DNA of 64,000 nt from Streptomyces lucensis JCM 4490 (GTDB lineage: Bacteria > Actinomycetota > Actinomycetes > Streptomycetales > Streptomycetaceae): contig NZ_BMUE01000001.1 of NCBI RefSeq assembly GCF_014650035.1, positions 372,001-436,000 on the forward strand, read 5' to 3'. The position numbers and the translations under genes were made by a program. Positions 41,992 through 50,306 of this stretch are shown piece after piece; position 1 is the stretch's first letter, and the number at the start of each line of letters is the position of its first letter. Below the pieces are notes generated by a model. The model searched no databases, had not been told where the DNA came from, and saw nothing but the letters and a program-made list of their open reading frames with translations.

Positions 41992-43110
41992 TCAGCCGGG
42001 CAGGGTGGCCGGGCTGCCTCCGTTGGCCTCGTAGCCGGCCACGGCCAGCGCGCGGTAGACGGCGAACTCGGCGGCCGGGTCGGCGGACAGGGTCCAGGGC
42101 AGCGCGCCGATGTGACCGTCGACGTGTATCAGCTGGTGCATGGCCTCCGCCCAGCGCTCGGCCCGGACCAGGAAGAAGACCAGCAGGTGGCGCACGTGTG
42201 CGAGCGTCGGATCGTCGGGGCGGGCCGCGTGCACCGCGTGCAGCGCTCCGTGCATGGCCCTGGTGACCACCTCGCTGCGGTAGAAGCCCGCGACCAGGTT
42301 CACCTCCGGGAGGTGCTCGAAGACCGCGAAGAGCGGCAGCGCGGCGAGGAGCGAGCCCTGTGGGGCGCGGGCCGCGGCGGCCTCGGCGAACGAGTACGCC
42401 CGCTCACGCGAGCCGTGCCACTTCTCGCACCAGTAGTGCAGCGCGGCCAGGTGCGCGCCCATGTGATGCGGTGCGCGGTCGAGGATCTTCAGCCACAGCT
42501 GCTCGAACTCCTCGCGCGGGTAGGCGAGTCCGCGGGCGATCGACAGCTCGACGATGTACGGCACCGGGTCGCCGGGGGCCAGCAGGGCCGCCTGAGCGCA
42601 GGCGTCCCGGGCCTCCTCCATGATGATCCGGAAGTCGTCCGTGCCCGGCGTCGACGTGCGCCAGGCCTGCTGCACCAGGAACTCCGCATGGACGGCGGCG
42701 CCGCCGGGGTCCTTGGGCTGCTCGGCCCGCCACACCCGCAGCCACTGCCCGCCCGGCGTCTCGTGCACCCCGCCGGGACGCTGCTGCAGTTCCAGTGCCG
42801 CGGCGCCCGCGAAGGCCTGCACCCGCTGCCAGCGCACCTCCCCCTCGGCCTCGGTGCCGGCCAGCAGCTGGGCGGCGGCCCGGTAGTCCTGGGTGCGCTG
42901 CACCAGCTCCAGCACGTCCAGCAGGTCCTGGTCCGGGCCGGGCATGCGCACGTCCAGCTCCTCCTGCCGCACGAAGCCGTAGTCCGCCGGGTCGGCGGCG
43001 TCCGGGTGGCCCGGGGGAACCTGCTCGATCGCCCCGCGCCTGCGCCGCATGACCATGAGCAGGGCGAAGCTCATCAGGAGCAGGGACATCAGCAGCCAGA
43101 GAATCGCCAT
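41992..43110 (-). CDS. Membrane-anchored protein with helical (TPR-like) repeats, function unknown
   Basis: The 372-residue protein has an N-terminal membrane helix (ILWLLMSLLLMSFALLMVM, 3-21) followed by RRRRG. A long soluble part built of helix pairs comes next (DYRAAAQLLAG; DACAQAALLAPGDPVPYIVELSIARGLAY; FEQLWLKILDRAPHHMGAHLAALHYWC; RAERWAEAMHQLIH), which looks TPR-like. The charged residues behind the helix suggest a cytoplasmic soluble domain. I cannot name a family. ATG 43110 is chosen because the membrane helix begins there. Confidence 0.75.
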   Translation of the reverse strand: MAILWLLMSLLLMSFALLMVMRRRRGAIEQVPPGHPDAADPADYGFVRQEELDVRMPGPDQDLLDVLELVQRTQDYRAAAQLLAGTEAEGEVRWQRVQAFAGAAALELQQRPGGVHETPGGQWLRVWRAEQPKDPGGAAVHAEFLVQQAWRTSTPGTDDFRIIMEEARDACAQAALLAPGDPVPYIVELSIARGLAYPREEFEQLWLKILDRAPHHMGAHLAALHYWCEKWHGSRERAYSFAEAAAARAPQGSLLAALPLFAVFEHLPEVNLVAGFYRSEVVTRAMHGALHAVHAARPDDPTLAHVRHLLVFFLVRAERWAEAMHQLIHVDGHIGALPWTLSADPAAEFAVYRALAVAGYEANGGSPATLPG

Positions 43111-43175
43111 GCCCCAAGCGAACCAGACGCCGCCGACAAATGGCCAACCGCGCCGCCCGCCTGTGGAGAACTCCC

Positions 43176-43244
43176 GGCCGGTCCATGACAGAGCGACCTC
43201 CGCGGCCGGTCCACGACAGGGCGACTCCGCGGCCGGCCCGGGCC
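43176..43244. repeat. Short tandem repeat upstream of metB
   Basis: A 27-28-bp unit from GGCCGGTCCATGACAG to GAGCGACCTCCGC is followed by a slightly diverged second copy (43204-43230) and a partial third beginning GGCCGGCCCGG. It lies in the 282-bp gap between the TPR-like gene and metB. Nothing else is visible there apart from the metB promoter region. Confidence 0.7.
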
Positions 43245-43392
43245 AGGGAGGGGCTCCGGGCCGCCGGCCCACCCTCGTACGTGTCAGGGACGTGCCGTGT
43301 GCGTGTCGTACGCATGGGGAAAACCCTCGCCGCGGTGCTCCGCGAGCCCGGCGGCCGTCAGCATCCGGCCCGGCGGACTACGCTCGGTGCAC

Positions 43393-44547
43393 ATGAGCGA
43401 CAGGCACACCAGTCAGCACTTCGAGACTCTCGCGATCCACGCGGGCAACACCGCGGATCCCCTCACCGGCGCGGTCGTCCCGCCGATCTACCAGGTCTCG
43501 ACCTACAAGCAGGACGGCGTCGGCGGGCTGCGCGGCGGCTACGAGTACAGCCGCAGCGCGAACCCGACCCGGACGGCCCTCGAGGAGAACCTCGCGGCGC
43601 TGGAGGGCGGCCGCCGCGGCCTCGCGTTCGCGTCCGGCCTGGCGGCCGAGGACACCCTGCTGCGCACGCTGCTCACCCCCGGCGACCACGTCGTCATCCC
43701 GAACGACGCCTACGGCGGCACCTTCCGTCTCTTCGCGAAGGTCGCCACCCGCTGGGGCGTGGAGTGGTCGGTCGCCGACACCAGCGACCCGGGCGCCGTC
43801 CGCGCCGCGATCACCCCGAAGACCAAGGCCGTGTGGGTGGAGACCCCGTCCAACCCGCTGCTCGGCATCACCGACATCGCCGCCGTCGCCCAGATCGCCC
43901 ACGACGCGGGCGCGAGGCTGGTCGTGGACAACACCTTCGCCACGCCCTACCTCCAGCAGCCGCTGTCGCTCGGTGCGGACGTCGTCGTGCACTCCCTGAC
44001 CAAGTACATGGGCGGGCACTCCGACGTGGTCGGCGGCGCGCTGATCGTCTCCGACCAGGCGCTGGGCGAGGAGCTGGCCTACCACCAGAACGCGATGGGC
44101 GCCGTGGCCGGGCCCTTCGACTCCTGGCTGGTGCTGCGCGGCACCAAGACCCTCGCGGTGCGCATGGACCGGCACAGCGAGAACGCCACCCGGATCGCCG
44201 ACATGCTGACCCGGCACGCGCGCGTGAGCAGCGTGCTGTACCCGGGCCTGTCCGAGCACCCCGGGCACGAGGTCGCCGCGAAGCAGATGAAGGCGTTCGG
44301 CGGCATGGTGTCCTTCCGGGTCGAGGGCGGCGAGGCGGCCGCCGTCGAGGTGTGCAACCGCGCCCAGGTGTTCACGCTCGGCGAGTCCCTGGGCGGCGTC
44401 GAGTCCCTCATCGAGCACCCCGGCCGGATGACGCACGCCTCGGCGGCCGGTTCCGCGCTGGAGGTCCCCGCCGACCTGGTGCGCCTGTCCGTGGGCATCG
44501 AGAACGTCGACGACCTGCTGGAGGACCTGAAGCAGGCGCTGGGCTGA
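43393..44547 (+). CDS. metB: Cystathionine gamma-synthase/lyase (Cys/Met metabolism PLP enzyme)
   Basis: The 384-residue PLP enzyme has YSRSANPTRTALE (52-64), ASGLAAEDTLL, DNTFATPYLQQPL and the PLP lysine in HSLTKYMGGHSDVVGG (K204). It either makes cystathionine from O-acylhomoserine and cysteine, or cleaves cystathionine to cysteine. The TKYMGGHSDVV stretch is as close to gamma-lyases as to synthases, so the direction cannot be read from sequence. ATG 43393 is used. TACGCT lies about 9 nt upstream and there is no clear ribosome site, so the transcript may be leaderless. Confidence 0.9.
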   Translation: MSDRHTSQHFETLAIHAGNTADPLTGAVVPPIYQVSTYKQDGVGGLRGGYEYSRSANPTRTALEENLAALEGGRRGLAFASGLAAEDTLLRTLLTPGDHVVIPNDAYGGTFRLFAKVATRWGVEWSVADTSDPGAVRAAITPKTKAVWVETPSNPLLGITDIAAVAQIAHDAGARLVVDNTFATPYLQQPLSLGADVVVHSLTKYMGGHSDVVGGALIVSDQALGEELAYHQNAMGAVAGPFDSWLVLRGTKTLAVRMDRHSENATRIADMLTRHARVSSVLYPGLSEHPGHEVAAKQMKAFGGMVSFRVEGGEAAAVEVCNRAQVFTLGESLGGVESLIEHPGRMTHASAAGSALEVPADLVRLSVGIENVDDLLEDLKQALG

Positions 44548-44557
44548 CGGGACCGGC

Positions 44558-44806
44558 TCACCAGCCGCTGATCGGTGGGGTCGTCTGCGAGGGCGGCTCC
44601 ACCCACGGGTGCGTGCGTGCCGCCCACACGGCGAACGCGACGGCCGCCGCGCACGCCAGCAGCCACAGCACCCGGTGGACGAGCCGCCTGCGCCACAGCA
44701 GGCGCTCGCCGCGGCGCACCGCCTCCGCGTGCAGGTCGGGCGGTACCGGCGCGGCCGCCCGCTCCATGATCCGCCGCACGGCGGCCTCCCGCTCGGCCCG
44801 GTTCAC
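44558..44806 (-). CDS. 82-residue membrane protein downstream of the sigma-like gene
   Basis: The small protein has a basic, Arg/Glu-rich N-terminal half (NRAEREAAVRRIMERA, then RRGERLLWRRRLVHRV) and one membrane helix (about 50-68). A short outside tail PWVEPPSQTTPPISGW follows. GTG 44806 is chosen because GGGAGG precedes it by 7-8 nt; a longer frame to the left would run into the sigma-like gene. It lies 28 bp behind that gene on the same strand and could act with it, for example as a membrane tether, but no anti-sigma motif is visible. Confidence 0.7.
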   Translation of the reverse strand: MNRAEREAAVRRIMERAAAPVPPDLHAEAVRRGERLLWRRRLVHRVLWLLACAAAVAFAVWAARTHPWVEPPSQTTPPISGW

Positions 44807-44834
44807 CGCGGCCTCCCGCCGGAACGCCTCCGCC

Positions 44835-45341
44835 TCACCACGGCGCCGCCTTCGCGCCCGCCCCGCGCGCGGCGGCCGGACGCGCCGGATGCAGCAGGCC
44901 GGCCACGGCACGGTCGCAGACGGTGCGTACGCGCTCCGCGGGCAGGCCGAGCAGAACCGCGGTCTGTTCCTCGGCGACCCCCTCGTGGAGCCGCAGCACC
45001 AGGACCAGCCGCTCCTGCGGCGCGAGCGCGGCGAGCGGACTGCGCGGATCCGGGCGCCGCGCCCGGCCGAGGCCCGCGTACTGGTGCCAGGTCGCACGCG
45101 CGAAGCGCGTGGCGAGGTACTGTCGCGCGCAGTCGTACGGATCCTCGCCGCGCAGCCGTTCCCAGCGGGCGTAGGTGTGGGCGAGCGCCGGCGTCAGCAG
45201 GCGCCGCGCGCGCGGGTTGGCGTCCGGCGCCTCCGCGGTGAGCAGCGTGGCGGTGTGCAGCAGCCGCCCGGCCGCACCCGCGACGAACGCCTCGAACTCG
45301 CGGGCCCGGCGGGCACCGCGGGACACCTGCCGATCTCGCAC
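44835..45341 (-). CDS. Degenerate sigma-70 (ECF/SigE-like) family protein
   Basis: The 168-residue protein has a region-2-like part (REFEAFVAGAAGRLLHTATLL, PALAHTYARWERLRGEDPYDCARQYLATRFAR). After a short linker comes a region-4 helix-turn-helix (LAALAPQERLVLVLRLHEGVAEEQTAVLLGLPAERVRTVCDRAVAGLL). The layout follows streptomycete SigE-family proteins, but the conserved acidic and aromatic residues of region 2 are poor. It may be a regulator rather than a working sigma factor. GTG 45341 follows GGGGGAGG. A small membrane-protein gene follows. Confidence 0.78.
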   Translation of the reverse strand: MRDRQVSRGARRAREFEAFVAGAAGRLLHTATLLTAEAPDANPRARRLLTPALAHTYARWERLRGEDPYDCARQYLATRFARATWHQYAGLGRARRPDPRSPLAALAPQERLVLVLRLHEGVAEEQTAVLLGLPAERVRTVCDRAVAGLLHPARPAAARGAGAKAAPW

Positions 45342-45479
45342 CGCGCCTCCCCCTGAAGGGGGCCCGCGTCCGGTACGGGAACGGCGTACGGCACGGGACC
45401 CGGTCTCATATGAGGCCAGCGGCGGCCCGAGGTCAAGGGTCCGGACCCCACCGGGTGCCGGCCGGGGCGGCGGGCGGCC

Positions 45480-46004
45480 TCAGGAGGCCGGCGACCGCTC
45501 CGCCGACGGGACGCCCTGCACGGCCATCCGCGCGGACAGCGCGTCGTTGAAGCGGGTCAGGAACATGCAGAACTGCTCGCGCTCCTCCGGTGCCCAGTCC
45601 TGCGTCAGCTCGGCCATGAGCTGGCGCCTGGACGAGCGCACCTCCTCCAGCCGGGTGGCTCCGCGCGGGGACAGCTGGAGCACCACGGCACGCCCGTCCT
45701 CGGGGTGCGAGGTGCGCTTGACGAGCCCCGTGTCGACGAGCGGGGCCACCTGCCGGGTGACCGTGGAGGAGTCGATGCCCATGCTCGCGGCGAGCGCCTT
45801 GACGCCCATCGGGCCTTCCTTGTCGAGGCGGTTGAGCAACAGGTACGCGGCGCGGTCCATGGAGTTGCGCACCTGCCCGACGCCGCCGAGCCGGGTCTGT
45901 TCGGCACGGCGGGCGAACACCGCCACCTCGTGCTGGAGGGTGTCGAGGAGACCGGTGTCACCGACGGTCGTCATGTCCATCGACATTTCAGGTGTTGTGG
46001 GCAT
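45480..46004 (-). CDS. MarR-family transcriptional regulator
   Basis: The 174-residue winged-helix regulator has LLLNRLDKEGPMGVKALAASMGIDSSTVTRQVAPLVDTGLVKRTSHPEDGRAVVLQLSPRG in place, the recognition helix and wing of MarR. Cys145 (EQFCMFL) is the only cysteine, so a two-cysteine redox switch is excluded. It is divergent from the threonine dehydratase gene with a 143-bp gap that contains two inverted repeats. Its targets cannot be read. ATG 46004; other ATG codons at positions 7 and 11 are possible. Confidence 0.88.
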   Translation of the reverse strand: MPTTPEMSMDMTTVGDTGLLDTLQHEVAVFARRAEQTRLGGVGQVRNSMDRAAYLLLNRLDKEGPMGVKALAASMGIDSSTVTRQVAPLVDTGLVKRTSHPEDGRAVVLQLSPRGATRLEEVRSSRRQLMAELTQDWAPEEREQFCMFLTRFNDALSARMAVQGVPSAERSPAS

Positions 46005-46147
46005 GGCCGGGGGCTCGCTTCATGAAGGCTGCTGGGTTGGGGGACAGGGTACGCGGCCCGGCGGCGGGCCGTACCGGCGCTGCGCAAACCGGTCTCGGAG
46101 CTTGGTCACACCCGACGTGTGCGACGGCGAACTGCGATCCTGGAGTG

Positions 46148-47377
46148 ATGAGCTACGGCACGGCCCGACCCTTGCGCTCCGTCACCCTCGACGATGTGCG
46201 GGGGGCCCAGAAGATGCTCTCGGGCGTCGCGCGGACGACCGCGATGGAGGGCAGCCGGCACCTGTCCCAGCTGGTCGGTTCGCCGGTGCATCTCAAGTGC
46301 GAGAACCTGCAGCGGACCGGCTCGTTCAAGCTGCGCGGCGCCTATGTGCGCATCGCCGGGCTGCTGCCGGAGGAGCGGGCGGCGGGTGTGGTGGCGGCGA
46401 GCGCCGGGAACCACGCGCAGGGTGTGGCGCTGGCCTCCTCGCTGCTCGGCGTGCACTCGACGGTGTTCATGCCGAAGGGCGCCCCGCTGCCGAAGATCAG
46501 CGCGACCCGGGACTACGGCGCCGACGTGCGCCTGCACGGCCAGGTGGTCGACGAGACGCTGGCCGCCGCCGAGGAGTACGCGGCCGAAACCGGCGCGGTG
46601 TTCATCCACCCCTTCGACCACCCGGACATCATCGCCGGTCAGGGCACCGTCGGCCTGGAGGTCCTGGAGCAGTGCCCGGAGGTGCGCACGATCGTCGTCG
46701 GCATCGGCGGCGGCGGGCTCGCGGCCGGTGTCGCGGTCGCGGTGAAGGCCCTGCGGCCGGACGTCAGGATCGTCGGCGTCCAGGCGGAGGGGGCCGCGAG
46801 CTACCCGCCCTCGCTGGCCGCCGGCCGTCCGGTGTCGGTGGAGAACCCGGTGACGATGGCGGACGGCATCAAGGTCGGCCGGCCCGGCGCGGTGCCGTTC
46901 GGGATCGTCGGCGAGCTGGTCGACGAGGTGCGCACGGTCAGCGAGGACCAGCTGTCGGCCGCGCTGCTGCTCTGCCTGGAGCGGGCCAAGCTGGTGGTTG
47001 AGCCGGCCGGGGCCAGCCCGGTGGCGGCGCTGCTCGCGGCGCCGGACACCTTCGAGGGCCCGGTCGTCGCGGTGCTCTCCGGCGGCAACGTCGACCCGGT
47101 GCTGATGCAGCGGGTGCTGCGGCACGGCATGGCCGCGCAGGGCCGCTACCTCGCGGTGCGGCTGCGGCTGACGGACCGGCCGGGCGCGCTCGCCACGCTC
47201 CTCGGGGTGCTGTCCGCGGCGGACGCCAACGTCCTCGACGTGAGCCACGTCCGCACCAACCCCCGGCTCGAACTCGCGGAGGCCGAGGTGGAGCTGCATC
47301 TGGAGACGAAGGGGCCGGAGCACTGCGCCGAGGTCGGACGGGCCCTGCGGGACGCCGGGTACACGGTCATGGGCTGA
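46148..47377 (+). CDS. ilvA: Threonine dehydratase (threonine ammonia-lyase) with ACT domain
   Basis: The 409-residue PLP enzyme converts threonine to 2-oxobutanoate for isoleucine, or for propionyl-CoA. Signatures are NLQRTGSFKLRGAY with the PLP lysine (K61), ASAGNHAQGVALA, the phosphate loop GIGGGGLAAG and VEPAGASPVAALL. A single C-terminal ACT domain (about 330-409, RLRLTDRPGALATLLGVLS) suggests amino-acid feedback. The domain set is that of actinobacterial enzymes, with one ACT rather than the two of E. coli IlvA. ATG 46148 follows GGAG closely. Confidence 0.92.
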   Translation: MSYGTARPLRSVTLDDVRGAQKMLSGVARTTAMEGSRHLSQLVGSPVHLKCENLQRTGSFKLRGAYVRIAGLLPEERAAGVVAASAGNHAQGVALASSLLGVHSTVFMPKGAPLPKISATRDYGADVRLHGQVVDETLAAAEEYAAETGAVFIHPFDHPDIIAGQGTVGLEVLEQCPEVRTIVVGIGGGGLAAGVAVAVKALRPDVRIVGVQAEGAASYPPSLAAGRPVSVENPVTMADGIKVGRPGAVPFGIVGELVDEVRTVSEDQLSAALLLCLERAKLVVEPAGASPVAALLAAPDTFEGPVVAVLSGGNVDPVLMQRVLRHGMAAQGRYLAVRLRLTDRPGALATLLGVLSAADANVLDVSHVRTNPRLELAEAEVELHLETKGPEHCAEVGRALRDAGYTVMG

Positions 47378-47385
47378 GGCCGGCC

Positions 47386-47427
47386 CGGCCTCGTTCCGCC
47401 CCGGTTCGGCCTCGTTCCGCCCCGGCC
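47386..47427. repeat. 21-bp tandem repeat behind ilvA
   Basis: CGGCCTCGTTCCGCCCCGG occurs at 47386 and again at 47407, followed by further CCGGCCCGG-type text to about 47450. It fills the space between ilvA and the exporter promoter. Confidence 0.7.
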
Positions 47428-47506
47428 CGCACCGGCCCGGCCCGGCCTCGTCCGCGTGGGCCCGGCGCGCGACATCACTCGTTCGTGTCACCAGGACCGA
47501 ACTCCC

Positions 47507-47535
47507 TTGAGAGACGCGATACATCGCGTTATGGT
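47507..47535 (+). promoter_or_regulatory. Promoter with palindromic spacer upstream of the ABC exporter
   Basis: TTGAGA (47507-47512) and TATGGT (47530-47535) are 17 bp apart, a good primary-sigma promoter for this genus. The spacer contains ACGCGAT-AC-ATCGCGT (47514-47529), a perfect interrupted palindrome that fills it almost completely. Occupancy by a PadR- or TetR-type repressor would block RNA polymerase. The leader to the ATPase ATG is about 100 nt. Confidence 0.7.
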
Positions 47536-47641
47536 GTGTCGCATGGGCCGGCAGTCCGCCTGCGTCAGCCGAAAAAGGCAAGCGGATCCGAGCGCGCAAA
47601 CCTAGCCTTTCCGCAGAATCCCCGACGACGTGGAGACAGAT

Positions 47642-48622
47642 ATGCCAGGCGCCATCCATGCCGAAGGTCTGGTGAAGACCTTCGGCGACGTAAGGGCACT
47701 GGACGGGGTCGACCTCGACGTGCCCGAGGGCACCGTCCTCGGCCTGCTCGGGCCGAACGGCGCCGGCAAGACGACCACCGTCCGCTGCCTGACGACACTG
47801 CTGCGCCCCGACAGCGGCAGGGCCGTAGTCGCGGGAGTGGACGTGCTCAAGCACCCCGACGCCGTGCGCCGGTCCATCGGCCTGTCCGGCCAGTTCGCGG
47901 CGGTCGACGAATACCTGACCGGCCGGGAGAACCTGCAGATGGTCGGCCAGCTCTACCAGATGCGGGCGAAGGCGGCCCGGGCCCGCGCGACGGAACTGCT
48001 GGAGCAGTTCAACCTCGCCGACGCCGCCGACCGCCCCGCCAAGACCTACTCCGGCGGCATGCGCCGCCGCCTCGACCTCGCCGCGGCCCTCGTGGTCTCC
48101 CCGCCGGTGATGTTCATGGACGAGCCGACGACCGGTCTCGACCCGCGCAACCGCCAGCAGCTGTGGGAAGTCATCAAGCAGCTCGTCTCCGGCGGCACGA
48201 CCCTGCTGCTCACCACCCAGTACCTGGAGGAGGCCGACCACCTCGCGCACGACATCGCGGTGGTCGACCACGGCCGGGTCATCGCCCAGGGCACCTCCGA
48301 CCAGCTCAAGGCCCGCACCGGCGGAGAGCGCGTCGAGGTCGTCGTGCACGAGCGCGAGCACATCACGACCGCGGCCGAGGTGCTGGGCGGCTTCGGCAAG
48401 GGCGAGACCACGGTCGAGGAGCACACCCGCAAGCTCACCGTCCCCGTCACCGGCGGCGCCAAGCTGCTCGCCGAGGTCATCCGGGAGCTGGACACCCGCG
48501 GGATCGAGATAGACGACATCGGCCTGCGCCGCCCCACCCTCGACGACGTCTTCCTGTCCCTGACGGGACACGTGGCCGAGTCCGCGGACGACGAGGCGAA
48601 CGGCAAGGAGGCCGTGAAATGA
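47642..48622 (+). CDS. DrrA-type ABC exporter ATPase
   Basis: The 326-residue ATPase drives a two-gene drug/lipid exporter. Walker A is GPNGAGKTTT, the Q-loop is in GLSGQFAAVDEYLTGREN, the signature is YSGGMRRRLDLA, Walker B is VMFMDEPTTGLDP and the H-loop is TTQYLEEADH. The DrrA-like C-terminal domain ends IEIDDIGLRRPTLDDVFLSLTGH. ATG 47642 is preferred, with GGAG 6 nt upstream, over a GTG four codons earlier. It overlaps the permease gene by ATGA. Its promoter is probably controlled by a repressor on the palindromic spacer. Confidence 0.93.
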   Translation: MPGAIHAEGLVKTFGDVRALDGVDLDVPEGTVLGLLGPNGAGKTTTVRCLTTLLRPDSGRAVVAGVDVLKHPDAVRRSIGLSGQFAAVDEYLTGRENLQMVGQLYQMRAKAARARATELLEQFNLADAADRPAKTYSGGMRRRLDLAAALVVSPPVMFMDEPTTGLDPRNRQQLWEVIKQLVSGGTTLLLTTQYLEEADHLAHDIAVVDHGRVIAQGTSDQLKARTGGERVEVVVHEREHITTAAEVLGGFGKGETTVEEHTRKLTVPVTGGAKLLAEVIRELDTRGIEIDDIGLRRPTLDDVFLSLTGHVAESADDEANGKEAVK

Positions 48623-49473
48623 GCGCCGTGACCGAGACCGCGCCCGTCACCGCGGCCGGCAACCCCGTGGGCCGGTCCATCAGGGACTCGCTGATCGTTG
48701 CCAAACGCAATCTGATCCGCATGTCCCGGATCCCGGAAATGGTGATCTTCGGGCTGATCCAGCCGATCATGTTCGTGGTGCTCTTCACCTACGTCTTCGG
48801 CGGCTCCATGAAGATCGGCACCAGCACCAGCGCGCTCGACTACAAGAACTTCCTGATGGCCGGCATCTTCGCGCAGACCGTCACGTTCGCCACCGCCAGC
48901 TCCGGAGCCGGCATCGCCGACGACATGCACAAGGGCCTCGTCGACCGCTTCCGCTCCCTGCCCATGGCGCGCGGCGCGGTGCTCACCGGCCGCACCCTCG
49001 CCGACCTGGTGCAGACCGCCCTCACCCTGCTCGTCCTCGCGGTCGTCGCGCTGCTGGTCGGCTGGCGGGTCGGGTCCGACGGCGACACCAACGCCGCCAA
49101 GGTCCTCGCCGCCTTCGGCCTGCTGCTCCTGCTCGGATACGCGTTCACCTGGATCGGCGCCCTGATCGGCCTGACCGTACGCACCCCGGAGGCGGCCACC
49201 TCCGGCGGGCTGATCTGGCTGTTCCCGGTGACCTTCCTCTCCAACGCCTTCGTGGACACCAGCAACATGACCCCGTGGCTGCGTCATGTCGCGGAGTGGA
49301 ACCCGTTCAGCGCCACCGTCCAGGCGACCCGGGTGCTGTTCGCCAACCCGGGGCAGTCCACCTCGCAGGCCTGGCCCATGCAGCACCCGGTCTGGGCCTC
49401 GCTGATCTACTCGGTGCTGATCATCGCCGTGTTCCGCACCCTGGCGGTCCGCAAGTACCGCTCCGCCGCCTGA
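48619..49473 (+). CDS. DrrB-type ABC exporter permease
   Basis: The 284-residue ABC-2 permease has six predicted membrane segments. The first follows KRNLIRMSRIPE (FGLIQPIMFVVLFTYVFGG), and the last is SLIYSVLIIAVFRTLAV. The family motif FRSLPMARGAVLTGRTLADL lies in the cytoplasmic loop. Its ATG overlaps the ATPase stop (ATGA), so synthesis is coupled. Together they should export a hydrophobic compound such as an antibiotic. No biosynthetic genes lie nearby to suggest which. Confidence 0.92.
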   Translation: MSAVTETAPVTAAGNPVGRSIRDSLIVAKRNLIRMSRIPEMVIFGLIQPIMFVVLFTYVFGGSMKIGTSTSALDYKNFLMAGIFAQTVTFATASSGAGIADDMHKGLVDRFRSLPMARGAVLTGRTLADLVQTALTLLVLAVVALLVGWRVGSDGDTNAAKVLAAFGLLLLLGYAFTWIGALIGLTVRTPEAATSGGLIWLFPVTFLSNAFVDTSNMTPWLRHVAEWNPFSATVQATRVLFANPGQSTSQAWPMQHPVWASLIYSVLIIAVFRTLAVRKYRSAA

Positions 49474-49490
49474 CGGTTGCGGACATGACA

Positions 49491-49523
49491 CAGCCCCCGG
49501 CGTCGCGCGGACGCCGGGGGCTG
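49491..49523. terminator. Hairpin terminator between convergent exporter and greA genes
   Basis: Arms CAGCCCCCGGCGTC and its complement (14 bp) enclose a 5-base loop, 17 bp past the permease stop and 60 bp before the convergent greA stop. Confidence 0.8.
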
Positions 49524-49582
49524 GAAGCGGGAGCAGGGCCGGGGCCCGCCGCGATGCGGCTCCGGCCGGCCCGTGGTCCGGG

Positions 49583-50083
49583 TCAGCCGGAGTAGGGCTC
49601 TGCCTTGAGGATCTTCACCGAGGCCTTCTTGCCGTTCGGCAGCTCGTACTCCGCGTCCTCGCCGACCTTGTGGCCGATCACGCCCGAGCCGAGCGGGGAC
49701 TGCGGGGAGTAGGTCTCGACATCGGCGCTCGCGTACTCGCGGGACGCGAGCAGGAACGTCAGGGTGTCGTCCTCGTCGCCGTCGAAGGCGATCGTGACGA
49801 CCATGCCGGGCGCCACCGCGCCGTCCGCGGACGCCGGGGCCTCGCCGACCTGGGCGTTCTCAAGGAGCTGGGTCAGCTGGCGCACACGCAGTTCCTGCTT
49901 GCCCTGCTCCTCCTTGGCCGCGTGGTACCCGCCGTTCTCGCGCAGGTCGCCCTCCTCGCGCGCGGCCGCGATCTTGGCGGCGATCTCCGTGCGCGCAGGA
50001 CCAGTAAGGTACTCAAGCTCGTCCTTGAGCTTGTTGTACGCCTCCTGGGTCAGCCAGGTGACGTTCTCGCTGGTCTGGGTCAC
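49583..50083 (-). CDS. greA: Transcription elongation factor GreA
   Basis: The 166-residue factor inserts its coiled coil into the RNA polymerase secondary channel and stimulates cleavage of backtracked RNA. The N-terminal coiled coil (1-75) contains ARTEIAAKIAAAREEGDLRENGGYHAAKEEQ with the acidic tip residues. The C-terminal FKBP-like domain has YSPQSPLGSGVIGHKVGEDAEYELPNG. GTG 50083 gives the standard VTQTSENVTWLT start with GAGGAG 7 nt upstream; a longer frame exists but adds an untypical N-terminus. Confidence 0.95.
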   Translation of the reverse strand: MTQTSENVTWLTQEAYNKLKDELEYLTGPARTEIAAKIAAAREEGDLRENGGYHAAKEEQGKQELRVRQLTQLLENAQVGEAPASADGAVAPGMVVTIAFDGDEDDTLTFLLASREYASADVETYSPQSPLGSGVIGHKVGEDAEYELPNGKKASVKILKAEPYSG

Positions 50084-50306
50084 AGGGTGCTCCTCGTCGG
50101 TACTGGGGATACAAAGCATCGCCCTACCCAGAAGAATGTTCCCTCTCGGATGGGCGAAACCACGAGCCTAACAATTCCGTGGCGGAAGGGGGAGGACATA
50201 AGCCATCAGAATCACATCAACGCAGGTCAGAGCCTACGCATTCCGGGTGACACAGGGAAGTGTCACGAGGCGCGAATCCTGGCGGCGGGCGCGTGTCCGT
50301 CCGGCG

